NCBI GenBank assembly: GCA_039105265.1
Contig: JAPFFF010000006.1
Coordinates: 6,200,001-6,264,000, forward strand
Reading direction: 5' to 3'
Length of the DNA stretch: 64,000 nt
DNA from: Tritrichomonas musculus
Lineage: Eukaryota > Parabasalia > Tritrichomonadida > Tritrichomonadidae
Position numbers and translations under genes: made by a program. Position 1 is the stretch's first letter. Every line of letters begins with the position of its first letter. Shown here piece by piece: positions 39,999 to 51,332 of this stretch. The notes under the pieces were generated by a model. That model saw nothing but the letters and a program-made list of their open reading frames with translations, was not told where the DNA came from and searched no databases.

Positions 39999-40330
39999 AA
40001 AAAAACATTTCCATTTTTTTAATGAATTATATATTAAGATATTATTTTTTTTACTAATTGTTCAGAAAATCGAGAATATCATGGGTCACTGTTACTATAT
40101 TATATGTTTTAATCATAATTTACTCAATATAATGTTACATTTTCAATGATTTATGAGCAAAGTAATGAAATATTATTAGAATAGATGAATTTTAAATAAA
40201 TATCTTTAGAGTATTAATAAATAGAACATATTCATTAGAGTATTCAAAAAATATAATAATATCCATTAGAGTATTCATAAAATATAAAAAATAATAATAC
40301 TAATAATGAAGTAAGATATTGAAGAGTCAT
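39999..40330. other. Spacer with short ATTAGAGTATTCA repeats
   Basis: Near 40205-40285 the word (C)ATTAGAGTATTCA(T/A)AAA occurs two to three times. Otherwise AT-rich and without a gene. Confidence 0.5.
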
Positions 40331-43030
40331 TCAAAACATGTCATCATCCATATCAGATTCATCAGTATCAGATTCATCAAAATCATATTCATCATCATTT
40401 GTGATGCTTTTATCTTGATTCTTCTTTTTTTCAATTTTAACTCCTTTGCATCTAGAAATAATGTGTTGTCCAGACATGGCTTTTGATTCATAAATAGTTT
40501 CTGCAGCTGTTTTGTATTGTGACGAATACTCTGTCAAAATAGTTAAAAATAGATTAAAGTCTTCTTTTTTTGGTTCAATGGCAAATACTTCAATGCTTTG
40601 CTTTGTTTCAATAAATGAGCATAATACGACATTTAAATCTTCACAAAGTTCATCGTCTATATCATATAAACCAGATTCTTCTTCAACTTTTGCTCCTGCT
40701 ATGTTAATTCGGCCTTTTACTTTTTGGTGAATTTGAAGTTTATTACATAAAATCAAATTCATAATTGAATCAACAGCTATTCTTATGAAATTATCATATG
40801 AATCAAAGTCATGAGACATCATTCGAACATAACCGAAATAATTCTCAACAGGATGGGAACTAATACGATCGAGAGCTATTTCATCTAATTTTATCATTAA
40901 TGAATAAGTAATGATTACAGTATTCAAACATCTAATAATAAAATTGTATGAATTGAAACATTGAGCTTTACTATTTTTTGAATTATAAATTGTGATCCCT
41001 TGGTCAAATTCTCCTTTTTGATATTGAACTAAAAACGAGTAAAATATATAAAATGCAATACGAAGTAAATAAAGTCTTGATTTCTTAGTTAAAGAAGGAG
41101 ACATTATAGCCTCAATCCAAATTCCAAATGGGAAGAAATATAAAAATTCATTATATTTATGTTCTTGATATAACTTTAAGACGTTTGAAATACTAAAAAG
41201 TTTCATCGGGTAGAAGTCTTTCATATATCCAAGAGAACTTTCATCATTTAAGATGTTACCAAGATTAAGTATTTCGTCAAGTGATTCTTTGGAAAATGTT
41301 GATTTCAGAGAAGTTGAAATAGTAATTGGCGCTTTTATGATTCTCTTTCTGGCTAGTTTAATAATATGTAATAAATCCAAGATAAAAAAAACTTCATTTG
41401 AATTCATAATGTATTCAACAGCGGAATAAAAGCCTTTTTTTTTAAATATGTTTATATACTTATCAAAAGTAGTTTGTGATCTTTCATTATAACCAGGGTC
41501 ACCGTCTGAAGCAACAGCTTTAACTGAAATTCCTGATTCTTTTAAAAGGCCAATTGTTTGGTCAATTAAATTGATCACATCTTCATCACAATTGCCGTTA
41601 ACTTTTGAATGAATATGGATGGGAAAGCACTTGTATTTTGGATTCAACGGCTGCAAATAAATTACAAAAACATGAGAATGAGAATGCTTGTTAGGTCTGT
41701 CAAGAGACGCAGCATCTATAGAAATGATGCTTTCAATTTCAGATTCGATATTATATATATTCTTATACATATCAATCAAGATTGGAATTGAATTAATATC
41801 TTTTATTAATTTTCTGAGACGTTTCTCCTCATCTAAATATCGTTTGTTTAGAGAATCAATTGTGGGAAGAATGTAAATTTCTCTCAAAATTTCATAACAT
41901 TTTGAACTAATATTTTGTAATATTTTGCAAAAATCATAAATATTGGAGGTATATCTCCAACCTCTTGGCTTTCTTCTTACATTTTTAAGATATTTTTTAA
42001 TTAATTCGCTTCCTAAAATTTCTTTACTACTTTGATTTTGAGGTTCGGCATTTTCAATGTCTTTATACTTTTCAAAAAAGTTTCTATACTTTGAAATTTC
42101 TTGTTTGTATTTACTTTCTAGTCCATTGTATTTTCTTTCTAATTTATCAATTTTTGCATTTAAATTGTTTAATTGAAGTTGGAATTTTTTTATCTTTTTA
42201 ACATGCTCACTGTAAATAGATTCTGACATTGCATCATATGGTGTACTGATATAAATAGACTCCCTTGAAATTTGAAGGGCTTTTATATGATTTTGAGAAT
42301 TATTGATATTAAAATCAATATTTTGGTTTTCTTTATTGAAGGATGAATCAATTATCGATTGCTCAGATAAAGCAAGTTTCTGAGGTTGATCAGAAAATTG
42401 AAAGCTTTCTTTTTGATTTTGAGAATTATTGATATTAAAATCAATATTTTGGTTTTCTTTATTGAAGGATGAATCAATTATCGATTGCTCAGATAAAGCA
42501 AGTTTCTGAGGTTGATCAGAAAATTGAAAGCTTTCTTTTTGATTTTGAGAATTATTGATATTAAAATCAAAATTTTGGTTTTCTTTATTGAAGGATGAAT
42601 CAATTATCGATTGCTCAGATAAAGCAAGTTTCTGAGGTTGATCAGAAAATTGAAAGCTTTCTTTTTGATTTTGAGAATTATTGATATTAAAACCAAAATT
42701 TTGATTTTCTATATTGAAACCAGAATTAATAATTTTTTTAGATAAAAGGACTGCTTCATTTTCTCCCAATTCTGAAATTTTTTTTATATTATTCGATAAT
42801 AAATATTGATGCTTGTTATTGTTGAACCAGATGCGAATCAATCTTTGTGTCCAATGTGGTGAAATTTTTTTAAGTGTAACTGAAAGATCCTCAGTTATTG
42901 TATTTTTCATTTGATGTCTTTCTGGATAAGCAAAATATTTTTTTAGGGCAGGAATTAAAAGCGACAATTCATCATCACTGGGATAATATCTTTGATTAAA
43001 CTTAAATAAGTTGGCTAAAAGATGTGACAT
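40331..43030 (-). CDS. Homeodomain-like/P-element-like transposase family protein (899 aa)
   Basis: Intact frame of 900 codons. Residues about 10-77 resemble a homeodomain, ending in a recognition-helix string HWTQRLIRIWFNNNKH with the WF-N spacing. Residues about 104-250 are three and a half copies of a 42-residue repeat (NNSQNQKESFQFSDQPQKLA). A coiled coil follows (about 276-325). From about 340 a transposase-like core carries SIDAASLDRP (Asp439), VASDGDPGYN (Asp509), FILDLLHIIKLARKRI (Asp551) and HPVENYFGYVRMM (Glu729). Their order and spacing recall P-element/THAP9 transposases (compare DPPHLLK). An acidic tail ends in DESDTDESDMDDDMF. No flanking terminal repeats were found. It could be an autonomous transposon gene or a domesticated, host-retained one; the intact frame is notable beside so many broken copies. 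Confidence 0.7.
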   Translation of the reverse strand: MSHLLANLFKFNQRYYPSDDELSLLIPALKKYFAYPERHQMKNTITEDLSVTLKKISPHWTQRLIRIWFNNNKHQYLLSNNIKKISELGENEAVLLSKKIINSGFNIENQNFGFNINNSQNQKESFQFSDQPQKLALSEQSIIDSSFNKENQNFDFNINNSQNQKESFQFSDQPQKLALSEQSIIDSSFNKENQNIDFNINNSQNQKESFQFSDQPQKLALSEQSIIDSSFNKENQNIDFNINNSQNHIKALQISRESIYISTPYDAMSESIYSEHVKKIKKFQLQLNNLNAKIDKLERKYNGLESKYKQEISKYRNFFEKYKDIENAEPQNQSSKEILGSELIKKYLKNVRRKPRGWRYTSNIYDFCKILQNISSKCYEILREIYILPTIDSLNKRYLDEEKRLRKLIKDINSIPILIDMYKNIYNIESEIESIISIDAASLDRPNKHSHSHVFVIYLQPLNPKYKCFPIHIHSKVNGNCDEDVINLIDQTIGLLKESGISVKAVASDGDPGYNERSQTTFDKYINIFKKKGFYSAVEYIMNSNEVFFILDLLHIIKLARKRIIKAPITISTSLKSTFSKESLDEILNLGNILNDESSLGYMKDFYPMKLFSISNVLKLYQEHKYNEFLYFFPFGIWIEAIMSPSLTKKSRLYLLRIAFYIFYSFLVQYQKGEFDQGITIYNSKNSKAQCFNSYNFIIRCLNTVIITYSLMIKLDEIALDRISSHPVENYFGYVRMMSHDFDSYDNFIRIAVDSIMNLILCNKLQIHQKVKGRINIAGAKVEEESGLYDIDDELCEDLNVVLCSFIETKQSIEVFAIEPKKEDFNLFLTILTEYSSQYKTAAETIYESKAMSGQHIISRCKGVKIEKKKNQDKSITNDDEYDFDESDTDESDMDDDMF
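42297..42700 (-). repeat. 126-base tandem repeats inside the 899-codon gene
   Basis: Copies begin at 42297, 42423, 42549 and 42675 (the last partial), an exact 126-base period. They differ from each other at very few bases, which points to recent expansion. The period is a multiple of three, so the frame is kept. Confidence 0.95.
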
Positions 43031-43596
43031 TTATATGTTGTCTAGCACTCGAATATATAGGATATTTTATTGTGAAATTGTCAATACATTGAAATATTGA
43101 ATGCATCTCAGAAAATGAATAAACCAAAATATCTCACATTTTAATCCATATTATCATTATTAATTAAATGTTATATATAAAATAAATAATTTAAAAAATT
43201 TTAATTAAACAAAAGATACAGATATACCCAATATTTGATCAATTATAATTCATATAAAACAATCCAAAAATGAATAAAAAACATAAATATTTTTATTTAA
43301 AATAATTGTATATGATTAATATTATAAATTTTAGTTTTCATTAACAATTTAAATATATTTTATATAATTTTTTTAATATTTTATTTCTTATTAAAGATCT
43401 GATGAAATATCAGCTTTGAGAAATTTGGCCGATTTCTTTTAACGCATTAATTCACATGTGCCCAAATATTAATTTAATAAAATTTCAAATGCAAAATGTT
43501 TATTAAAAACAATGATTTATGTAAAAATAAAAATAAACGGTCTCCATGCTTAAAGATATGGTACCTTTAAATAAAGCATTCATTTATGAAGATTAT
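43031..43596. other. Upstream spacer of the 899-codon gene
   Basis: AT-rich. No gene and no terminal repeat that would pair with sequence on the other side of the gene. Confidence 0.6.
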
Positions 43597-43844
43597 TTAA
43601 GGTACAAATCCAGTACGTTATTTTTTGAATAGGAGAACGTTTATTATTTGAATAGTTGCATGTCTCTGAAAAAGTTTAAATTGACTAGGTTTGTTTTTGA
43701 CACTTATTTTACAATTTAAATAAACATTATGACATGTTATATGAAATGGATGGAAATAATCGTTTTTTATTTAACATGTCATCTTATTCTTTGAGAATGT
43801 CAAAAAAAAATTCGGTTACTAAACGTACTGGATTTGTACCTTAA
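43597..43844. mobile_element. TTAA-flanked miniature element, copy 2 (248 bases)
   Basis: Same length, ends and interior as the copy at 8974-9221, with a handful of substitutions. TTAA at both ends. It inserted about 0.6 kb upstream of the 899-codon gene. Confidence 0.85.
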
Positions 43845-43854
43845 TGAAAACAGT

Positions 43855-44046
43855 GTTGGTCAACCTTGAAGAAATTGATCAACGAGAGACCGTTAAAACG
43901 CCATCGTTGACAACGTTCACTTCGTTTTTTCAAAGTCAACGTCAACAAATAAATGGTCGTTGAATTTGATCTTCTTTTAAATGACACTTTTTACCCGTTA
44001 TTAATGTTAATTCAATTCGTTGAATCAATTTCTAACATGGTTGGGG
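43855..44046. repeat. Possible small inverted-repeat element
   Basis: CAACCTTGAAGAAATTGATC near 43869 pairs imperfectly with the inverse of sequence ending near 44046 (GAATCAATTTCTAACATGGT). Internally several GTTGA/TCAAC words occur. No target duplication was made out. Confidence 0.4.
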
Positions 44047-44496
44047 TAATTTAAATAACGTATTTTTGGCAAAAACATATTTTTAAAATATCTTTTTAAA
44101 TATTAGAGTTATTTAAAATATATTATCTAAAAATATATATTAGGAAAATATAATGAGAAAAAACCGAATAAATCAAGTAAATCTTGAATTTTTTTTGTAT
44201 CATTAATAAACAGATATTATGATGTAGAATCATAATTTAAAGATTTTATCTAAACCAAAATATTTTATAAGTTTTGTATTCTTTGGGTAAAAAAAGTGAA
44301 AAATGTTGTAGAGCGGGGGAGGGAGAAGAGAAAAATTTATAAAATATTGATCGTTGAGGTCAATTTGTTACCTAAAATAAAACAGGTATTTTTATTAGGT
44401 TGATCAAATTCATTATTTCATATATTTTGAATTTTCCCTAATATATTTGATTAATTCATTATGATTTATTTGCTTGTATTTTATATATATATATAT
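44047..44496. other. AT-rich spacer
   Basis: No gene. A short purine-rich patch (GAGCGGGGGAGGGAGAAGAG, 44314-44333) stands out against the AT background. Confidence 0.6.
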
Positions 44497-44498
44497 TA

Positions 44499-45010
44499 GA
44501 GAACCGCGGAAAATCTTTTTACTTATTGATATAACTGACTTTTTTTCAATAAGACACTCATTTTTTTTAAGGGAATTTTTAGGAATAAAATATATATATT
44601 CATTAAAATCTAAAATTTAACAAATAACTTGTTTTACAGCAAAAAGAGAGACATTTCAAAAAAACTATGGTTTTTCGAAAAAAGTAAAAAACAAATATAT
44701 CTCAAAAAATAAAAGCATTTATACTTTTATTTTTTATATTAATCCTTATTATAATATTTAAATTTTAAATTTATATTTTTAAGATTCTTACTTTTCAACA
44801 AAGAAGGATAAAATTATTTTTATATTAAATAAATGATACTCTTCATTCAAAAAAATCAATGTGATTTCATAAAATGTTTAGATTTTTTGAAAAACTAAGT
44901 TTTTTCGAAATAAAAAAGTTTTTTTAATAAAACCATTTTTTAAATATAATTATAACAATTTTAAATATAAATAATTTATATTGATAAGTAAAAACTTTCT
45001 CGCGGTTCTC
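44499..45010. mobile_element. 0.5-kb miniature element, TA-flanked
   Basis: The left end GAGAACCGCGGAAAATCTTT and the right end, read inverted, GAGAACCGCGAGAAAGTTTT, continue to match through TTACTTAT. TA flanks both sides (44497-44498 and 45011-45012). No coding content. Confidence 0.75.
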
Positions 45011-45619
45011 TATTAATTATTGAAAAAATTTTTGAATTACTGCATTGCACTTTCTTTTACAATTTGAAAATATGTTTTTAAAAATATATATACGTCATAT
45101 AAGAAATATCAAAATTAAAAATAAAAAAAATATGAAATTAAAATGGAAATCTAAAAATAATTTTCTCATTTCTTTACAGTTAATGTAATTTTAATATTTT
45201 ATTTTATAATAGTATTATAATATAAAATAATATGCTACATAATAAAAATATAAAGTTATACTAATTTATAAATTAACTGTTCTTATAACTTTTTGTGCAA
45301 TGTATTCAATTATTTTGTTATAGATTTGAATTGATTTAAATCAACGTGTTTTTGATCCATTCAATTTTTTTATCTAAATATCTAATAATGTTTTGTAATT
45401 GTGTCTTGTATTTAAATAAACAAATAAATATTTAAAATATTTATAAAAAGTTTCCATAATTAGTAATATATTTTCTATCAATATTGACTTTATTATTTAT
45501 TTTACATTTAGATACAACTTCGTGACAACTAAATTATTTTATAAGTTGCTTTACTATCATTATGAATCGTTTAACTGTATTATTATTTTGATTAAGATTA
45601 ATTTATTTAAAAAATAAAT

Positions 45620-45661
45620 GAAGTAGCTTTTTGAAAGGCGTAGCCTTCAAAAAGCTACTTC
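45620..45661. repeat. Hairpin AAGTAGCTTTTTGAAGG-type
   Basis: GAAGTAGCTTTTTGAAGGC-like arm (with one unpaired A) followed by its inverse GCCTTCAAAAAGCTACTTC; loop of a few bases. Confidence 0.8.
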
Positions 45662-45871
45662 AATTTATGTTTAATTATCTGTTTTATAACTTTTTGAGTA
45701 TTTTACAAAACTCAAAAAGTGATACCTAGATAATTTTTAATAAAACAATTTCTTGACAGCAAAAATTTTGCAATCACGTTAAACAATCAATATCATGACA
45801 TCTAAATCATTTTATTATTTTATTTTATTATTTCACAATATTAGTTTTACTTTAACGTGACAGCATCGTCT

Positions 45872-45873
<2 letters not shown>

Positions 45874-45954
<81 letters not shown>
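45874..45954. repeat. T run of 81
   Basis: Uninterrupted homopolymer. Length of such runs is often uncertain in assemblies. Confidence 0.9.
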
Positions 45955-46265
45955 CATATAGTATATTTATTTTTTTTTTGTTTATTTTGATTTTTTTTCG
46001 GTCAAAAAGTTTCCACAATTTGATAGAACGAAAAATAATCATGAACTTTTTCTTGGCACAAAAAATAAAACATAACTTTTTCTTAAAGATAAAAAATAAA
46101 ATAACTTTTTGATACAAAATGTTTATGACAAGAGAAACCAAATTGACCCTCAATTATTTTTCTATTTATTTTAATCGTTTGTTTTTATAGAATACTTGCT
46201 TAAAATAGAACAATGTTCTTGAAAGAAAAATATATTATTACGCCATTATTATCTAAAGCATAGAC

Positions 46266-46294
46266 ACTTTTTGAGCTTCGCTCAAAAAGTGGCC
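46266..46294. repeat. Hairpin CACTTTTTGAGC
   Basis: CACTTTTTGAGC then TTC then GCTCAAAAAGTG: a perfect 12-base stem with a tiny loop. Confidence 0.85.
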
Positions 46295-46397
46295 CTTTAT
46301 TATTTTCAAATTTGATTTCTTTTCAAAACTTACATAAATCAACTTCCATGAAGAAAACAAATGAAATATTATACCTAATAGATCTCAAGAATGACAA

Positions 46398-46428
46398 CTT
46401 TTTGAGCAAAGCTCAAAAAGTTGTCATT
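46398..46428. repeat. Hairpin GACAACTTTTTGAGC
   Basis: GACAACTTTTTGAGC, AAA, then GCTCAAAAAGTTGTC: a perfect 15-base stem. It shares the ACTTTTTGAGC core with the previous hairpin. Confidence 0.85.
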
Positions 46429-46537
46429 AAAAGATATTATTTATTAATTTAATTTCAAAATACAAAAAACATTTATGTATGTTCAATGATTATAGTTTAT
46501 TAAATGATTTATGATTATATCGCGCGTTAGTTTTCTT

Positions 46538-46538
<1 letters not shown>

Positions 46539-46598
<60 letters not shown>
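46539..46598. repeat. T run of 60
   Basis: Uninterrupted homopolymer following GCGCGTTAGTTTTCTTG. Confidence 0.9.
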
Positions 46599-46599
<1 letters not shown>

Positions 46600-46600
46600 T

Positions 46601-48829
46601 CATCTTATTGATATTTAAAATTTTGAAGAATTTCAGTTACAAGCAGAATATAATAAAATTAAGATAGCGCGAATGCAATATTTAGCTTTTGGATGCGTTT
46701 AACAAAGTTTTAAATTAATATAAGTTTTATTTTAAATAGTATTTAAAAAAATAAGGCACAGGGTTGAGTCGAACAATTGGTATCTTTTTGCAATTATACC
46801 ACTTAGAAAATATCTGTATGTTTTTCCTAAACTATAAAAAGATAAAGTAATATCGAATAATTATATTAATTCGTCTCATTTTAACAAAACTATATGATCG
46901 AATATTGATCATTTTTTATTAAAAATTAGTCCATCGTCATGTATATAATATTTGTAGCATAAATATAAAATCAAAAAAATATAATTTTAATTTTATTACT
47001 GAAAAACAAAGAAAAAATGAAATCCAAAAATTTGCAATTTTTCATCAACAGAAAAAAACCTCATCAAAGTTTAATACATGTCTAATATTGTTTTATCATA
47101 TTATTCACATATTTAAAAATAGTATGAAAGTGCTTAATTCAAATCTCATAAAATGCATAATGAGAAAAAAATGTTTTTTAAAGAAAAAATCAATTTAAAG
47201 ATGAACGAGTCGGGTAGATCTAAAAAAGGACACTTTTCGGTAGGCTATTTATCAATTCAATTATAAACAATAGATAATGGGTTCAGACTTGAAATAACGT
47301 ATTTTTTCATTTTAAAATAAATCTATCTTATTATATTTTCATTTTTTAATAAACATATTTAAATAATAAAATAGTTATACATTTCATTATATTTCTTTAT
47401 ATTTTAATGTAAAAAGAAAGATCTAATGCATTTATCTAATCATTTAAAAATTTATCAATTTCGGACTATATTCATAATATAAAATAATATATAAATTAAA
47501 CAACTTATATTTTTATTAAATTTTCGAAATATTGTTTATTAACAGAGATAAATGTATAATATATCAAAAAATGGGAGAAATTTGTTTTTGTTTTTTTCTC
47601 TTTGAATCTTGGATATATTTATATGTTTAAGCATTTTAAAAGTATTTAATTTTTTAATATAATATAATCAATTGATTTATTCTAAATTATAGCGATTTAA
47701 TATTAAGATATAAACTTAATTTTTTTTAGAAATAATATTCTCAAAAAGTTAATTTTAAAGTTTATTCTATATACGAAAACCTCCAAAAAAAAGAAAATTT
47801 CACTTTAAAAATGCATAATAATAAAATATCAATACCAATTATTTTTAATTTTCATATTTAATGTAGAAAATATAAGTAAAATGGACTATTTATAATAATT
47901 CATTTCGATGTTTTGAAAAAAATACTCAATATCCATTTATTTCCAGACAATTAGAGCAACTATAATATTAAAAATTCGTTTTAAATGAGTTTTTAGAAGT
48001 TTCAAATAGAATGATAAATACTAAATTTCTCTCAAAATTTTGAATGATTTTCCTTTCAATTTTATATTTTAAGATTAAAATATGATTATCTTTAAATATA
48101 AATAAATATTTAATAATCGTATCGGTGTAATTAAAGATAATCTTATATAATTAAACATATCATAATATGATTAAATAAAAAACCTATTAAGTCCCAAAAA
48201 GTCCCAGCAAATTGAGTCGGGACCCATCTAGATAATGACCATTTATATATTTAAAATAAAAAAACAATAAACGTGTGGACATTTATAAATTGAAATTCAT
48301 TTTTTATCAATTATTCCTACAAATTGTTCTAAGCAAGGCAGCCTCATTACAATAAAAAAGTCCAGAATTCCAATTAGTTCACAAAGTTTCCCGATTACTT
48401 AAATTTTGTTACTTTTTTAGATTTGAAAATGAAAGATGTAGATCACTAATAGCATGATTCAAATGAAAGAAACTGACATCAATATACTTTAAACCAACAT
48501 GGGAGTCACTAGTATAGCTCGTAATAGCATTATACATTTATTTTCCATATGATTTTGATAAACTATTTTGCAAAAATTGGAAAGAATAGTTCATTATAAT
48601 TAAAACTTGAATAAAATAAATATATATGTGTACAAGGTGATCATTTCCCATGATTTTATATAATTATTATTGTTTTTAAATATAATATATATATTAATAA
48701 ATATATATAATATAATAATAAAAAAGTATTCTTTTTATTTTAGGATAAAAGTAAATTTATATTTATTGTTATTTGAATTCAATATAATCGTATAATTTTA
48801 AAATGACGATTATTAATGATTATTTATTC
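46601..48829. other. AT-rich region without recognisable genes
   Basis: No frame with domain content. The area near 46757-46810 looks faintly tRNA-like but does not fold. Two isolated GTCGGG words (47219 and 48216) were not resolved into an element. Confidence 0.6.
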
Positions 48830-48839
48830 ACCATATAAT

Positions 48840-49095
48840 ATCGGTTATTTAATAAGGTGAATATTTAATCTTATATTAATCGTTATAACGGATTTCATTT
48901 TACTCAAGGTTAATTATTCACCTTTATATAATCAAAATAACGGATTTCTTTTTACTCGAGGTTAATTATTGACTATAATATTATCAAAATAACGACTTTT
49001 ATTTTACTCGAGGCTAATTTTTAACCACCATTCTATCGTAATAACGACTTTTATTTTACTCGAGGCGAATTATTAACCATATATTTATCTGAAAT
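48840..49095. repeat. Minisatellite, about 4 copies of a 62-base unit
   Basis: Units centre on TTTTACTCGAGG(C/T)TAATTATT, at about 48909, 48951, 49011 and 49059, each preceded by a TAACG(G/A)(A/C)TT word. Spacing varies between roughly 45 and 63 bases, so some copies have internal deletions. Confidence 0.75.
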
Positions 49096-51332
49096 ATTAT
49101 TTTTTTGAACTTTATTTATCTTCATATTTTCTGAAATATATATGATTAATATTTTTTATTAAATTAAAATAAGAATATAAGGATATATTTATTTATATAA
49201 TATATATTTAATTCTTAAAAACACCAAGATAATTAAATTTATTTATAAAAAATCAAAATTTTTATGTATTTCTCTAAAAATACCGAATAATTATTTAATA
49301 TAATTAATCTTTACTTTTTTTACATCACATTTTTATTAACGTAACATTTTAACGTAACTTTTTATAAAATCAAAAATTTTGATGTAAATCAGTTATTTAT
49401 GTTTAAAACAATATTTTTATTCATAATCTAAAGATAAAAACTATTTTTCATTAACTTTTGCTAATTTTGATCAAAAAACTATGCTATTGCAGATGATTAT
49501 ATCTGATAGATATAATTAGAAGCAAAATATCATAGAAAAAAAGGTTTTGTACATCGGTACTATTATAAAATAATTCAAATACATCGAATAAATAAATCAA
49601 AACGATTTGGCCAATCATAATAAGTCGAAATAAAATCAGAATTTTATAATAAATATAAAGTGCCATTTTACACCATCAAAAGAATGATCAAAGAAATATC
49701 AAAGTTTTAATAATTTATTAGCAATAATAAATGAAAAAAAATTATTTCTGCTTTATATTCATGCTTTATTTATTTTAATTGATTAAATTTTTGAAGATAA
49801 AAATATTTTTCAAAGAAAAAAATTAACGGAAAATTACATATGTATTTACATATGTAATTTCTATCGTCCTGTATAATTACATTGTATATACAAAAAGTAA
49901 AGATTAAATATAATAATTAATCGCATATTAAATAATATGAAAAATTAAAAATATAAAAATATAATATAAATATTTGGGAAATACCAAGATATTGTTTTAA
50001 TTAATAAAAAATACTTCATTCATGAATATATTATCATGTTCCTTTAATATACATAAAACAACTCATAAAATAAAATTTATATAATATGAAATATATATAT
50101 TAAAAAAATAAATTGAAATATCCTCATATTAAACAAATGATCAATAATATTTCTGTTCTGAAAAATTAATGATAGAAAGATAAAACTATAAAAAATAAAA
50201 GCTATACATGATCTACATCATCATAATAATTATATCTTAAAACAATTTTACACTTTTTCCTATTAAATTTTCAAAATAAAATTTTCGCATTAATTGTAAA
50301 CGGACCTTGTACACATATATAAATATTAATATTCTCTATATCAACTTCTTGTTTTGTTTATTTATTTAATTCAAGTTTTAAATCAAGTTACTTTAAGAAG
50401 AAAATTTGACCTGTGTTTTGTCAATTTAAAGGTCAATTGAATCATTTTGGTTCAATGAAGATTAATTCTCATATGAAAAAAAAATATGTAGGCTACTCAT
50501 TTTTTTGAAGAGAAAAAAGTTATTTTTCTCACTCAATTTTAAGAATTATTTTATTAATTCATAATATATTTATATATATATCATTACAACAAAATTTATC
50601 ATAATTAAATGTGGTTTTATTCAATATTCATAAACTTTTTTTCTTCTTTGTTAATTACAATATCACAAACAACAATTGATAAAATTTAGCAACGATTACT
50701 TCATAAAATCAATATTTGATTAAATATAATATATTCATAAATAAAATATGAAATCATTTGAGATTTAGCTTGAAAAAGTCAAAATAAGTATTAAATTTGA
50801 ATTATTTCTATATCAAATGTATATATATTAAATGTCTTTATATTTTAAATTCTCTATCTTTTAGGCTATAATTTGATATATATAGTTTGTCTGTAACTTA
50901 AAAGATAAAGTTTAGTTGGAAAAGTATATTGAAAAAGTTTAATTAATAAACGGAATGATTCAAATTCCTATGACGCCAAATGGAATAATAAACGGTCAAA
51001 CGCAAAATTTTGGATTAAAAATAGTAAAAATAAATTGAAAATATATCGTATATTTATGCCCCACTATTAAAAAATCAAAAATATTTTTATTTAGATATTT
51101 TTCATTCAATTTCTATTCAATTTTTAATTCATTCTTTCAATTTTTTTGAATAAAATAAAAAATATTAAAATGCAAATCTAAACTTTATTATTCATACTTT
51201 TGAACTATTTTTAGAATATTAATTTATAGCAATAAATGATCTATCTAATCATATAAAAATAAGTCAAAAATGCTAGTGAGCCTACACATGAAAAAAATAA
51301 TAATTATAATATTTATAAGGGATAATATAAAC
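49096..51332. other. AT-rich region without recognisable genes
   Basis: Long AT-rich stretch; several short open frames are low in complexity. A small palindrome ATTACATATG...CATATGTAAT lies at 49833-49858. Nothing else stands out. Confidence 0.6.

Larger units (their letters stand above)
45013..46600. other. Low-complexity tract: hairpins and two very long T runs
   Basis: No gene. It contains three near-perfect hairpins built on ACTTTTTGA/TCAAAAAGT words and T runs of 81 and 60, listed separately. Confidence 0.7.

Noticed and set aside
45833-46153. 106-codon frame spanning the 81-base T run
   Set aside because: A polylysine product of a homopolymer; not a gene.
46757-46810. tRNA-like string with GTTCGACTC on the minus strand
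   Set aside because: T stem pairs at only three positions and no acceptor complement exists; likely coincidence or an old relic.
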